NCBI GenBank assembly: GCA_009801085.1
Contig: VNWV01000042.1
Coordinates: 31,392 to 95,391 of the forward strand
Source of the DNA: Lasiodiplodia sp. COLG20
Taxonomy: Eukaryota > Ascomycota > Dothideomycetes > Botryosphaeriales > Botryosphaeriaceae
Length of the DNA stretch: 64,000 bases
Direction: 5' to 3'
In this document: positions 44,930-56,431 of the stretch, piece by piece
Layout: each line of letters starts with the position of its first letter
How positions within the stretch are numbered: position 1 is the first letter of the stretch
The notes under the pieces: generated by a model
The model's database searches: none
What the model was told of the DNA's origin: nothing
The model's input: only the letters and a program-made list of their open reading frames with translations
Position numbers and translations under genes: made by a program

Positions 44930-45085
44930 ATGAGCCTCTCTACAATTCTACAGAAAATTTTTTGCCTGAACCTCACCAAATCACACAAAATTAAATGCAC
45001 GACAACTCGACAAGATATGGTACCAGAAACGATAATGGTACCTGACAACCTACCATGGCCATATGGCCCAGATAATTGCGATTAA
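44930..45085 (+). CDS. Microprotein copy C, 51 residues, unrecognised family
   Basis: Best-preserved member. It begins MSLSTILQKIFCLNLTKSHK, then IKCTTTRQDMVPET, and ends in a Pro-rich tail PDNLPWPYGPDNCD. The N-terminal 15 residues could form an amphipathic helix. There are three Cys (in IFC, KCT and the final NCD), and no signal peptide or membrane helix. I do not recognise the family. Conservation of the core SHKI[KR]CTTTRQ in three copies, together with a proper promoter, leader intron and ATG context, argues that it is a real gene. Location and function unknown. Confidence 0.6.
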   Translation: MSLSTILQKIFCLNLTKSHKIKCTTTRQDMVPETIMVPDNLPWPYGPDNCD

Positions 45086-46924
45086 AGCAGCCGATGGGGC
45101 ACTAGCGGAGGGATTTTGGGGTTTTTGGCTGCGTTTGGCATGGAGTTTTGGAAAATGATGGTATTTTGAGCAGGGAGTTCTGGACTGGGCATTCTGGATT
45201 GGGGAATTGGCATGGAACATTCGCTGGGATACGCTCTTGTTTGTATACACTCTTTTTTGTACACACTCATTTTTGTATACACTCTTTTACAAACACACTC
45301 ACTACAAAAACATTCTTTTCACACCTTCTTGATTCTGTGCCAACTCCGTGATCGATCGTACCATTTCTGGAAAGTCGTGATGGCTGAGAATGTTTCGATC
45401 ATGAATGTTACATCCATGCTTCCTCTACTACTTGGCTGCAACTGGTGATGGCCATGGATGCGAGTGCTTATATGGTGATAATGGTGGTGGCCGCCGGCTG
45501 TTTCGGCGGTAGGCTTTTGCAGCGTGTCGGCGGCGGCGACGCGGGCAGCGTGGGCGAAGCTGGCAGAGGGCGACCGGCTTAGCTGGGTGGCGAGGTCGGA
45601 TGTACTTCGAGGACCCGGCGTGGGCATGACGTTGGCGTGCTGATGCGCATGCCGGTAGTGCGGGCGAGCTCGCGGTCGGCGGAGTTTGGAATCCAATCTG
45701 GCACTGGAGATGGTGCTGCTGGCGCTGCAGAGCTGGCGGCCGTGTTGCTGGGGCGCGCGGTCGGGCGTTCGCAGCGTCGTGCTAGGTGATGTCAGTGCGG
45801 TGGGTCCAGAGCGTAAGGCGCGGAAGCTCAGAGGGAAGCAGCGAGAAGCGGGAGGGGCCCGGATTATCGACCGCAAACGATGTTTGTAGCTCCTTCATGC
45901 TGAGTTGGTGAGCATGTCGCACGGTGTAAGTTGGCGGCTCGAAGGCTGGTGTCGATGCCGCTCGAGGGCGGCGTGGGTATGAGGCGGAAGGTGCAAGTGA
46001 AGTCGCCCTACAAAGATGGTTCCGTATGCTGATGAGAGGAACACAAGAACGCCTGCATGTGCAAAGAGACGGCGCAGCTATTAATTCTCTTGGGTGTCTA
46101 TTCGTTCTTCACCGCTCGCTGAATATACTGTTGTGTGGAATAGATAGAATCTTCCAGTGCGGCTGATGGGGGACGGTATACTGCCTGGAATTAAACTCGC
46201 AATTTTCACCGAAATGCCTTCAGTGTATTTCATTAATATTGCACGATTGTAAAAAGGAATATCCGACACGAGGGAAGTGAAGAGGCGCAACACAGAAAGC
46301 AGAATGCTGGACTTAATTATCTAGCGCATTTCGAGATAAGGAGGAACAAAAAAAACATAATCGAAACCGTTACGTGAATTTCCCAAGAACTAAAAAGATA
46401 AACAGGTAGGAAAAAGTAGGCATCATAAAGACCTATATTTTCCATGCTTTATCTTTTTTCTGATTGGCGGGTTTGAAGACAGTCATAGGGAAGGAAAAGT
46501 TGTGCTGCAATTTTCGGCGCGACAAATTGAAGGAACATAACAATCGACGCATTTGCGCCTTAGGTACCTGGATAAGCTTTGTTCGTTGTGTTAGTATTTC
46601 TAATTCGACATTCTCGTCCGGATGATAGCTTCAGCTACCCATGACATGAGCCAAAAAAAAAAGAAAAAAAAAAAACCACGCTAGCCATCGGCTGCGAGAG
46701 GGAACTGTTTTTTTACGACCAGGGCTATTCACGCTACTGGGTTTGCCCGGGCCGCCAATAAACTTACGGGTCTTAATTGGTGATACGACCTACGAGGTCC
46801 ATTTACTTGGTTCTTAGCATTGCGAACATTCGGGTAGTTTAAATCTCTTATCAGCATACATCTATTCACATAGCAGTCGTGCATTATGTCTGAGAAGTTT
46901 CGCATGTAGTTATAACTCTATCAT
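45086..46924. other. Gene-poor region right of the microprotein array
   Basis: No gene with recognisable sequence. 45480-45900 is GC-rich, and a minus-strand frame is open over 45319-45876 but has no ATG until late; it could be an unrecognised exon. 46300-46900 is AT-rich, with an A-rich run at 46650-46676. The rightmost part is the 3' end of the thioesterase gene. Confidence 0.4.
45238..45302. repeat. Tandem TTTGTATACACTC-type repeat
   Basis: Four imperfect units of about 16-17 bp (TTTGTATACACTCTTT and variants with GTACACACTC or ACAAACACACTC) follow one another. Confidence 0.75.
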
Positions 46925-47747
46925 CTAAAGCTTTGCCTTTCTCTTGGCTTCTTCCTCTCTCTCGGCCTCAGCCTCAATTTCGTCGTCCCAAGGAAGTCTA
47001 AACTTGGTGTGCTTATCATTCATAGGAACGTTGACTTTGTGATGATCAGCCGTGGCGTACACAATCTTGCCATCTAGCGAAGTCATTTCACCCCTGATCA
47101 TGGCCATGGTCTTCCCAGCCTGGACAACGCGCGAAGTCAGCAGCACAGTGGTGCCAATGGGAACTGCACGTAAATATGAGATGTTCAAAGTGCGGGTGAC
47201 ACCACCCATGAAGCTGTCAGACGTCAGTCAAGAGCAGTCAGAAAATTAGCGCTGTACGTACAACCAGAAATTAGGTCGCGACAGGGGATTTAGCGCGGAG
47301 GTGGTAGCCATGTCTGCAGCCCATCAGCCTCCTCTAGCGCGGAACCAACGGCGGGAAAAGCATACCAAAAATAACACCGGCGGCTCCGCCGTGCATCACG
47401 TCGTTCAGATTCGAGAATTCGTTGCCGATGGTGAGCTCAAATTGGACGTAACCTTCCGGGCCGGCGTCGACTAGCTTCATCTTTTTCATCACCTCGCTGT
47501 CGAAGTCCTGCCGGGAGGTATTAGCATGGCGCCAGAGTCGCACGGTGCCGGATGCGGAGGTTGGCGGATGATGGCACCCACCACATGGCCGTTAGGGCGC
47601 TGCGCAGCAATGAGCTTGTACCTGTGCGCGCACGTAAGCTTCTGCAGTGGGGCCGAGGGCAATTGAGGGCGAGGGAGCTCACCGATCGAACAGGGCCTGA
47701 ACGGCGCGCATGGCCTTCGCCCTTCGGTCAGCACCTGCGCTCGCCAT
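46925..47747 (-). CDS. Hotdog-fold acyl-CoA thioesterase (THEM2/ACOT13/PaaI type)
   Basis: Hydrolyses acyl-CoA thioesters. Exons are 47683-47747, 47582-47621, 47366-47507, 47262-47313 and 46925-47213, giving 195 residues. Splicing rebuilds the family layout: an N-terminal helix (MASAGADRRAKAMRAVQALF), the strand VQFELTIGNEFSNLNDVMHG, GGAAGVIFDMATTSAL (the HGG region with the central hotdog helix and its active-site Asp), and then SYLRAVPIGTTV with AGKTMAMIRGEM. The C-terminus is highly charged and helical. All five exons are needed, and the phases agree at each junction. The start at 47747 is preferred over the in-frame Met at 47708 because of the helix. Divergent from the MFS gene. Confidence 0.88.
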
Positions 47748-48119
47748 GGCTTATTTTGGAGGCGGGACAGGGCGGAGCTGAGCTCAGAGGGAGCAGCACA
47801 GGCTGATATGTCCTGGCGCCCTAACGATACCCCTCCTCGCTTTAGGTCAGCCCTGGGGCCGGACACCTCGGGACGGCGGGGATCTACGGCTAGCGGCGTC
47901 GGTGGCGGCTGTTCGCGTAGAATCCGAAACCAATCATCACGACGCGAAACAAGAGCTGGCCGATCATACGTCCCGCGCCCACCTCTCGAGACTCAGCCCT
48001 GGCTCGACACGTATATACCTTGGCATCCGCAGCTGGCCTGCTCGCTGTTTCTCACGTCCTTTTGTTCCTCTTCTTCTCCCAAACAGCGCTGGTCTCCTGC
48101 TAGTCAGCTCCGGCGCGCC
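47748..48119. promoter_or_regulatory. Divergent promoter region: thioesterase / MFS transporter
   Basis: 372 bp between the two start codons, GC-rich. A C/T-rich stretch (48040-48100) just before the MFS start is typical of a fungal leader. Confidence 0.5.
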
Positions 48120-49639
48120 ATGGCTTCTCCCTCCCCGCCCGTCACCAAAGAGGTGCGCCGCAAGGTGCTCAAGGTGCTATTTTTCTCGCTGCTGCTTGAC
48201 CTGGTATAGTCGCGCCCCTCAGTCCACCAATTCTTGGAGCTTCTCCCAATTGCTGACAGCTTGCCTTTTGCAGATTTCCTTCACATTCATCCTCCCGCTG
48301 TTCCCGAAGCTCCTTGAATTCTACCGCGACCACGAAACCGCCCGAGCCTCGTCCAACACCGTACTCAACCGCGTACTCTCCGGCCTGAACGCCTACAAGA
48401 ATGCCTTCGCAAAGCCCATCAACGACCGCTATGACATTGTTCTGCTCGGCGGCGCACTGGGCTCGCTCTTCTCCTTCCTGCAAGCTATCGCCTCTCCCAT
48501 CATCGGCAAGCTCTCGGACAGGTACGGACGGCGCACGGCGCTGCTCTGGTCGATGACGGGCAACATTCTCTCGGTGGCTCTGTGGGTTGCGGCGACCGAC
48601 TTCCGCACATTTCTGGCGTCGCGTGTGGTGGGCGGATTGAGCGAGGGCAACGTGCAGCTGGCCATGGCCATCGCGACTGACATCAGCGACGAGGCGCAGC
48701 GGGGCGCCACCATGGCTCTGGTCGGCGCCTGCTTCAGCATCGCCTTCACCTTCGGCCCCGCTCTGGGCGCCTGGCTGTCGACCATCACGACCGTCGCCGC
48801 GAACCCCTTCGCCACCGCCGCCGGCTTCTCGCTCTTCCTGATCGTGACCGAGACGCTGTACCTGTACTTCGCCCTGCCCGAGACCCTGCCCACCGCATCC
48901 GACGGCGACGCGAAGCCCGCCACCGCCAATGGCAAGGCCAAGGGCGAGAAGGCCGCCGAGAAACCCCACGTCCGCACCAACTCGCACGCCCTGCTCAACT
49001 TCACGCACTTCATCTTCATCCTCTTCTTTTCCGGCATGGAATTCTCGCTGCCCTTCATGACGTACGACCTCTTCGCCTACGGTTCCAAGCAGTCCGGCCG
49101 CCTGCTCGGCTTCATCGGCCTCGTCGCCTCCCTGCTGCAGGGCTCCGTCACCCGCCGCCTGCACCCGCTGCGCGTCGTGCAGACGGGCGTGCTGAGCTGC
49201 GCCGTCGGCTTCTTCCTGCTCGGCCGCCTGACCACCGAGAAGCAGCTGTACGCCGCTGCGGCCTGCCTGGCCGTGACGAGCGCGACGGTTGTCACGGGAT
49301 TGAACAGCTTGAGCAGCTTCGAAGCTAGCCAGGGCGAGAGAGGCGGAAAGTTGGGTAACCACCGCAGCTGGGGTAAGTTGTCACTCGGGCTCTACTTAGA
49401 CCCTAATATTACTCGCATTTGCTAACTTGGTTGCTGCAGGTCAAATTGGTCGCTCTCTTGGCCCATTGATTTTCTGCTCTCTGTACTGGTGGGCTGGCCG
49501 CGAATTTGCCTATGCTGTTGGTGGAGCAGGCATGGTTGGCGTGTGTGGAGTGGTGTTTGGTGCACTAAAGATGCCGCCTGGCACAGAGGTTAAGAGGAAG
49601 AGTAAGGGTGCCGCGGCGGATACATCTGTGAAGTCATAA
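48120..49639 (+). CDS. Major facilitator superfamily transporter (MFSD10/tetracycline-resistance-like)
   Basis: Twelve-helix transporter. Exons are 48120-48203, 48274-49372 and 49440-49639, giving 460 residues. The first helix is split by intron 1 (VLFFSLLLDL / ISFTFILPLFPKLL). The MFS signature between helices 2 and 3 reads GKLSDRYGRRTALLWS, and helix 4 has RVVGGLSEGNVQLAMA. A hydrophilic Lys-rich loop sits between helices 6 and 7, and QIGRSLGPLIFCSLYWW lies near the end. The pattern matches the MFSD10/TETRAN branch. The substrate is unknown. A 397-codon antisense frame opposite exon 2 is a composition artefact. Confidence 0.9.
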
Positions 49640-49879
49640 TTGTAGTAAATAGTGTGAAAATTTTGTAATAGACACGTTTGAATATTTGCACCAAGATCAC
49701 GAACTACTATGAATGCTGTAGTGGAGAGTGAAGACAGCTGTCCGTGACGGGGTATGTTTTCTTTCCTCTGAGCATACATAAAATCCCAAGCTCTCCCATA
49801 AATTGCCAGCCCAAGTTTCCGATGAACGCCAGTCGATGCTTCACATATGATACAGAGGCCGGATTCAGCAGTCTGCCAT

Positions 49880-50527
49880 CTATTTCTTCTTCTTTCCACC
49901 GCCCTTCTCTGTGGATCCGTTAGCGATAGCCTCCATCGCACCATCTTGGACTCATTCTTACCTGGTGCGGTTCTCTTCTTCTTCGGTGCGCCCTTTCCAC
50001 GAGCCTTGAGCCTGAAGAACCATAGCCATCAGCATGCATCCAACGAGATATATCCCTTCCACCACCACCGCGATTTCCACCTCATCCAATACCCTTGTCC
50101 GTAACCTCTTCTGAACCCCATCAACCAAAGGAAGAACGGATATAACATACGCAGCAACATTCTCCTGCCTGTCCCACTCGGCCAGGTCCAAGCCCTCCCA
50201 CTCCGGATACAGCTTCGCGAGATCGTTGAAGGTGCCGATGCGGCGCGGGTAGTAGGACGCGACGGAGGGACCCTTGAGGCGCTCACGCAGGATCTTGGTA
50301 CCCATACGGTGGCCCTCCGGGTTGAAGACGGTGTTGAAGACCTTGCACTGGGCCTGGTGGTTTCGCACATAGTCGCAAGTCAGCCTCTGCTTAAATTTGG
50401 GATATTGCGGCGAGTTGGCGGGTGTGATTTGAAGAGTTGGAGGAGGTCAATGGGTTCCGAGATGGGTGCGGACTAGAATACTACGCACCCTCATAAGGTC
50501 GACGATGCGCGAACGTGGGACCGCCAT
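49880..50527 (-). CDS. RSM27: Mitochondrial small-subunit ribosomal protein mS33 (RSM27)
   Basis: Component of the mitochondrial 37S subunit. Exons are 50489-50527, 50151-50389, 49962-50011 and 49880-49908, giving 118 residues. The core KVFNTVFNPEGHRMGTKILR, followed by LKGPSVASYYPRRI, is diagnostic of MRPS33/RSM27. The N-terminus MAVPRSRIVDLMR is basic and suited to mitochondrial import. The last two exons code for a Lys-rich tail (GAPKKKRTAPEKGGGKKKK). The small exon sizes and matching phases support the chain. The promoter is shared with the RNase III gene, which starts 334 bp away on the other strand. Confidence 0.9.
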
Positions 50528-50861
50528 GGTTGCGCGCGCGATTGGTGATACTTGTCGTCGTCCGACAGCTGTGCGGTCGTTGCGGCACGAAGTTGAGACG
50601 CCCGCAGGCGGTGAGCATTTTCTGCCGACTGCGCTAGTGCGCATGAGGTATAGTTCCCGCTTCCAGCGGGGCGGCATTGATCTCCATCGCGTCGCTTCTG
50701 GCAACTTTTTGATGTCTGCAACCAATACCTGACCAGGACTTCGTTCACCACCGCCTCCACACTCCTGCTTCTAGCTCTTGAAAGCTTCACTTATCTTTCC
50801 AATTACAGTCCATCGCAATATTTCCCCCAATTGACCAATATCGGTATCACCATTGCTCACC
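50528..50861. promoter_or_regulatory. Divergent promoter region: mS33 / RNase III
   Basis: 334 bp between start codons, with no clear TATA element. The right part is CA/CT-rich, as expected for a leader. Confidence 0.5.
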
Positions 50862-51995
50862 ATGAAGCACAACGGCGGCGGTCCAGGCGGCAGCCGCAAC
50901 GCAAAACGCCCAAGAACGGACGGCTCCTCCCACTCGCACTTCGATAAAGGCAACCCGCACAAGCGCTCTCGCAACAACAATAACAATAACAACAATAACT
51001 CTGGGTCCAACCGCCAAAACGCCTCTGCGCCCAACCTCGCCGCGACAATGGACCTACCCATGCCGCTCCCTCCCCTCCCCACCATCCACGACCCCACCAA
51101 TGCCACCCTCGTCTTCACGCATACGTCCGTCACCAACTACGCGACCGAGACGTACGACCGGCTGGAGTGGTACGGCGACTCGGTCATCGAGATGGTAGCC
51201 ACGGACCTGCTCTGGGACATGTACCCGTCGCTGCCGGGCGGGCGGCTGTCGCAGACGCGCGAGGCGCTGGTCAACAACGCGCGGCTGGCGAGCTTCGCGC
51301 GCGGCTACGGCTTCGACCAGATCGAGGCCGACGGCAACGGCGGGCGGCTGCGCGTCTCCCCCCGCACCTGGCACGGCGCGCACGCGACCAACCAGACCAA
51401 GATCCTCGGCGACGTCTTCGAGGCGTACGTGGGCGCCGTGGCGCTCGAGGACCGCGAGAGGAACAAGAAGAAGAAGACGACGAAGGACGACGACGACGAT
51501 GCGAGCAACACCGACACCGACACCAACCGCGCCGACCGCTGGCTCCGCCAACTCTGGACGCCCCTCCTCCTCTCCTCCGCCACCTTTGCCGACGAAAGCG
51601 ACAAGGCCGGCGAGCAGGTCAAGATGCGCGCTTCGCGCGCCTTCGCACCCTCCGGCTCTGGCCTCAAGGCCTGGTACGAGGACGTCGGCGAGATGACGTA
51701 CGAGAACAAGGCCCAGCAGCGTTTCAGCGTCGCCTTCTACCTATCAGGCTGGGGACACGAGCGGCTGCTCCTAGGCGAAGGCGTTGGCCAGAACAAGAAG
51801 ATCGCGAGGGCGAGGGCGGCCCAAGACGCGCTGGACAGGATCTCAGCTGTGCCTGAACTCAGGGAGCATACGGAGAAGGTGGAGGCGTATCTTGCTGAGA
51901 GGAAGGCGAAGAAGGAAGCGGAGGAGGCGGAGAGACAGGCGAAGAGGGAGGCGGAGGAGACAGAGAAGAACAAGGAGGCCCAAAGCAGCCAGTGA
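50862..51995 (+). CDS. Ribonuclease III family endonuclease with dsRNA-binding domain
   Basis: Double-strand-specific endoribonuclease, 377 residues in one exon. A disordered N-terminus with an Asn run (NNNNNNNNN) precedes the RNase III domain. The signature is DRLEWYGDSVIEM, with the acidic metal ligands in place, and the second catalytic pair is in KILGDVFEAYVGAV (Asp and Glu present). The domain should therefore be active. A charged insertion of about 30 residues (Lys run then Asp run) follows. The dsRNA-binding domain has FSVAFYLSGWGHERLLLGEG with GQNKKIARARAAQDAL. A long Glu/Ala/Lys helix closes the protein. The layout resembles yeast Rnt1, which processes rRNA and snoRNA precursors, so that role is inferred. 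The frame is open nine bases upstream without an ATG. Confidence 0.88.
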   Translation: MKHNGGGPGGSRNAKRPRTDGSSHSHFDKGNPHKRSRNNNNNNNNNSGSNRQNASAPNLAATMDLPMPLPPLPTIHDPTNATLVFTHTSVTNYATETYDRLEWYGDSVIEMVATDLLWDMYPSLPGGRLSQTREALVNNARLASFARGYGFDQIEADGNGGRLRVSPRTWHGAHATNQTKILGDVFEAYVGAVALEDRERNKKKKTTKDDDDDASNTDTDTNRADRWLRQLWTPLLLSSATFADESDKAGEQVKMRASRAFAPSGSGLKAWYEDVGEMTYENKAQQRFSVAFYLSGWGHERLLLGEGVGQNKKIARARAAQDALDRISAVPELREHTEKVEAYLAERKAKKEAEEAERQAKREAEETEKNKEAQSSQ

Positions 51996-52418
51996 ATGGC
52001 AGGATTGACATAAGGGTTGAAAGGAGGAAAATGAATGGGAAAAGTTTGATCAAAAAACATAAGCATTGGACGGAGTTTTTGAGCTGGAATCTGATCGGCT
52101 TTTTGTACATGATACCCCGAAAATTGGCATGAGCATTAGCACACTTGAAAGCCACCATAGATGAGATACAGAATCTCCATTTTCTATACTAGCTCCTACA
52201 TGAGGTGCTATCTTGCAAACTAGTCTTGAGCTCTTGCTACGCTAGAACTCTCACCGAGTAAAGAACCACAAATGTTCCATCAGTGGCCAATTCAGTCAAC
52301 CTACCAGCCTTTCAATTCCGTAGAAGTACCGTCAACCTGACAATCAATCGTCGTCATCGTAGAAATCGGAATCCTGAACTTGAACAGCAACACTCGTACC
52401 GGCCAGACCATAACCGGC
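51996..52418. other. Convergent intergenic region
   Basis: 423 bp between the stop codons of converging genes, with no gene or RNA seen. Confidence 0.5.
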
Positions 52419-55400
52419 TTAGAGACCACCCAACAGTCCAGCGTAAGCCAGGGTGGAGTCATGGTGATACGTCGAAAGACCGTCATCAGGCGAGGACCTT
52501 CCGCTGACAACGCTCGATGCCGGGCGCTCAGCCTTGATCGTGTCCATCATCATCGACAGCCTCTTGATCTGCTCCTCGCAGACCGCCCAAACCTTCTTCG
52601 TGCCCTTGCGCTCCTCCCTCTGCGCTAGCTTCTCGAACCTACGCTGAACCTCGTCATCCTTCAGCATCGCACCGTCACCCTCGATCTCGAGTTCGCCAGT
52701 GCTACGATCGATGTTGATCTTCTCGTTGACCATGTTGAGCAGGAATTTCGCCTCCAGGGTACGGCCCGGGCGCCTGAAGCCGCCGCCGTACTCGTCCATG
52801 GTTGGAAGGTCGACGTTTTCGTACTTCCACAGCTGTCGCTGCTCCTCAGCCCACTGCACGAAACGCGTCGCCCAGGCTGCGGCGTAAGCGGGCCGGAGGT
52901 ACGGTCCGTCTGCGGGACGAGAAACACCCGAGAAAGGGTTAGTCTTGCCTCCTGGGTGGGTAACACGCCAACGGCGCTCGAGTTCAGCATATTTGTAGTT
53001 CTCGAGCTCGTAGTCACACTTGAGTTGAGGCAGAAAACTCTCGTTAACGGAGTCCAGAACCCAGCGTGCGATGCGAAGTGCGAGGTAAGGAAGCGCCGCG
53101 AAAGAAGTGGAACGATGACCAGGAGCGCCAGAGGGAAAGCGGGCATCGTGGTGCTCCTTCAGAACCTGAGCACGCAGATCAGCATGCGTGATCTTCTTGA
53201 CTTCATTGGCCATTGCGTCGTGCTCGCTGGGATCGAGCCTGCGTATTCCGTCATAATCAATTGGCTTGAGAACTTCCTTGACGTCGGGTCGCTCAGGATC
53301 TTTGCTAGCGTCGTCCATGGATGCGTCCTGACCATCGGCCCAAGCATTGAACTCGCTAAGAAGCTCCTCAAGATGAGCATCGAAGACGTTGTAACGCGTA
53401 CTGACTCCAGAAGAGGCGCGGCTGTGCTTCCTAGAACGCTTTGTCGTGCTCAGATCAGTAGTAGAAACGTTCGGCGTGTAGCGGCTACTCACGGAGGCAT
53501 GGTCAAGGTCAATAGACTTCACTGTAGCTGGGGTGTCAGCTCTCGGGCTAAATAAACCAGCCTCCCGAATCGCCGCTGGCGTCCTTCTGCCGCCTGGTGT
53601 GCCGCTAAAGGAAGCCGACTGGGCCTTGCCCACAGGTAGTTGGGCAGGTACGACGGTATTACCAGATGCCAAAGGTGCCTTTTGCTTGTCGCTTTCAGCA
53701 CTGAAGTATCCATCGAAAGACATGTACTTCTTGCTGGTTGGGCCCGCAATTGGGGTGCTAGGAGTGCCAGCAAAGCTCCTAGAAGGTTTCCTGTTCAAGC
53801 TCGGGACAGTAGGACTTGCGGCTAGAGAGGGAGTGTTTGTACTCGACACAGCACTCTCGAACGACGTCTGCGGGGTGTTTTGACCACTGAAAGGTGCAGG
53901 AATGGTAGGAACTGGCGGAGCATCCCTCGGCGTTGTTACAACCTGTCCCTCGACTGCACCATGGTTTTCCCGCGACTTCGTTCCCTTCTTAGGAGACTTC
54001 GGAACCTTAAAGGCGTTGGTGATCAAAGCCAACTTGCCACGCTTTGAAGGGGTCTGAGCGCCCGAATGACCATCGAAGGACGTATGAGCCGATGAGTTCT
54101 TGCTGTCTACTTCAGACAGTAAAGGCTTAGTGTCTGAGTGGGTTGAGGAACGTTTGTCGGAGCTTGCAGAGGACCGCTTGTTCGTAGTTGCAGACGAACG
54201 CTTGCTCGTGCTAGGCGAGGCCGGAGTGCTCGAAAAGTGATCAGTCGCTACACTTGTGGTATTGGCAAACGCGGGAAACGGGCTTCCCATTCCGGCCGCA
54301 GGAGAGCATGGAATGAGCGGTGTACTGGAAACTTGGCTTGGCGTGCTCATGGATGGCGTGCTGAAGAATGAGTCCGACTTGCCAGATTCTCCTGATAAGC
54401 GCTTCCAATCCTCTCCAGGCAAATTCAACGCGATTCTTCGGAGGGTTAGCATCTCCTCATACACCTTCAACCTAGCTTTCATGTCCCGCTTCTCCTTCTG
54501 CAGTATAGGCTTCAAAATGTGCTGAGCCGTAATGTTGCCAGTAGGAGAGAGCTGACCAGTCATAACCAGCCAACAAACCTCCAAAACCTCCTGGATCTGC
54601 TCGTAAGCTTGTCGGTTCTCTTCGTCGCAGGGGTCAATCGCGCCATTTTTCGCTGCACCCAAGGAACCCAAGTTAGCATTGATGAGAGTCCACTGCGCTG
54701 GATCCAGCGTAGGAGGCTTGTGCATGTAGTCGGGCCAGAGGTCAGGCCATGGGTGGACTCGCTCAGCTGAATGCGGCTTTCCAGCCTCATGATCTACGGC
54801 CGTCTGGCCTAGGAAGCTTGAAGTAGACGAGCGCGGTCCGGTAGCGTAGCTCTTTGGAATGGGGGCTTCCTGGCTCGCAAGAGAGACCGGCTGGTTGGGG
54901 TTGAACGGAGTGGTGTTGAGAGCAGTGGTGGGCTTGACAGTTGGAGGCTCCTTGGTTAGAGCCAACTTGCTCGTCCTGCCGTCGAGGATGGTGGTTATGA
55001 CCGAACCGCTGTCAGAGCTCTTACTGGGCATGCGATGAATGTCAGTTTCGTCATCGTCATCATCAGAGCTGTCAGAATCCGCAAGCATGGACAGCCTCTG
55101 GATGTTGGGCATGATAGCCTCAGCAGCATCTTCAACTTCCTTCTTCGTCGGCACTCCGCTGTCGTCCTTGGTCCGCTCGGCCTTGAAATAATCCACGCTT
55201 GTGTCGGTCTCGGCCTCATTGGTCATCTTCTTCTGCTTCTCTTCCGCTTCCTCCGCCTCCCTCATCTGCTTCTTCGTGTACTCGGAGTATTCCGGGTGGG
55301 TGCAAGGAGGCTCGGTTCTCAAATGCGCGTACTGGTATTCGGGCTTGTACAGGTAGCCGCTGAAGTTGGCAAGCTGCTTGCGAATCTTGGTCGCGACCTC

Positions 55401-55620
55401 CTCTTCCTCGGCAGCTGCAAAAAAACAGACAAGTATCAATAACTTCCAACTACCATAAGTCTCGGAGTGAGGGGAGCTTACTGAGATCTAGTTTGGCAAA
55501 GCGTTTGGCAGCTTTGGTGGCGCGCTTGTGTGCAACTTGCTCTTGCTCCTCCCTCTCCTCGAGCATGGCTTTGATTTCGCCCAACGAAAGGGTCTTGTCT
55601 TTATCCTTGTCCGACTCCAT
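52419..55620 (-). CDS. Large Ser/Thr-rich protein with conserved-looking helical blocks, unknown
   Basis: Exons are 55482-55620 and 52419-55414, giving 1044 residues. The first exon codes for a charged coiled-coil-like start (MESDKDKDKTLSLGEIKAML) and joins AAEEEEVATKIRKQLANFSG in phase. Folded-looking blocks are at about 54390-54800 (containing DPAQWTLINANLGSL and a long helix) and 52440-53250 (FNAWADGQDASM, then LPYLALRIARWVLDSVNESF and YLRPAYAAAWATRFVQWAEE). The middle is disordered, rich in Ser/Thr/Pro, with phospho-site-like repeats (SSATTNKRSSASSDKRSS). I do not recognise a named domain. The composition suggests a scaffold regulated by phosphorylation, which is only an inference. Confidence 0.8.
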
Positions 55621-56431
55621 ATTTCAACTTGAATGCAGTGCTGCGAAGGAGTGGGTGCAATTTGTGAACGACGCCTTACTTAATTTTCTAAGCAAGGGAG
55701 ATTTGGGTCTCCGGGGGTGGAGTGGAAGAGGAGAGTGACGTCGGGGAAAGATTTGAAATAGACGGCGGTGCGTGGTGAATGACAGTCGCTGCCTGTTTTA
55801 GAAAGAGCGATGCTCCAGGTGAATGTAAACGGAAGGCGCGCCTCTCCCAGCCGCCTTGCGAGGTCCGCACCACCAAACTGTACGTGAATATCTGGATTTA
55901 AACGGCCAACCAGATGTAAGTATCCCAGACATGCGATGCTGCCAACACCATCGCTTCGAGTGTTAATGCATCTTCCTCTGAATGAAACACGTTTTCGTCA
56001 GTCATATATTTTTGCGTCTCCAACGCAGACTCGACCACCGCATCTGAAATGGACCCTTACCTGATTAGTTTTAATGTCTCAGACATTCCGACTGCCGCCG
56101 CGATCATGCGAGACAAAGACCGGCGAGAAAGGCTGTGACGGACAAAGGCTGCTGATGAGCGAAACAAAAGGTCGACCTACCTCTCCTCACCGCAGGCTTA
56201 TCACACGTCATCAGGCTCTGGATAGCGTCCGTCTATGAACATTTTCGGTTTAAATTATCTAATCCGAAATAAATACCTCCCTTTCTATGCAAGTTCGTCT
56301 CAACGTAATCTGAGGACTCTTTCAAAATCTACCAAGAGCCGTGCCCAAGAGAAAACATGCAAAATGCGCTTTTCCCCAAAGGTAGTCTCTGCTACGTCTC
56401 CAGAGACGTGCTGAACGCCGGGTCTCATGCT
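55621..56431. other. Intergenic: promoter of the Ser/Thr-rich gene and HOM3 3' end
   Basis: 811 bp with no gene recognised; short frames only. Confidence 0.45.

Noticed and set aside
48169..49362. 397-codon minus-strand frame opposite the MFS gene
   Set aside because: Antisense artefact of high third-position GC; no start context or recognisable sequence.
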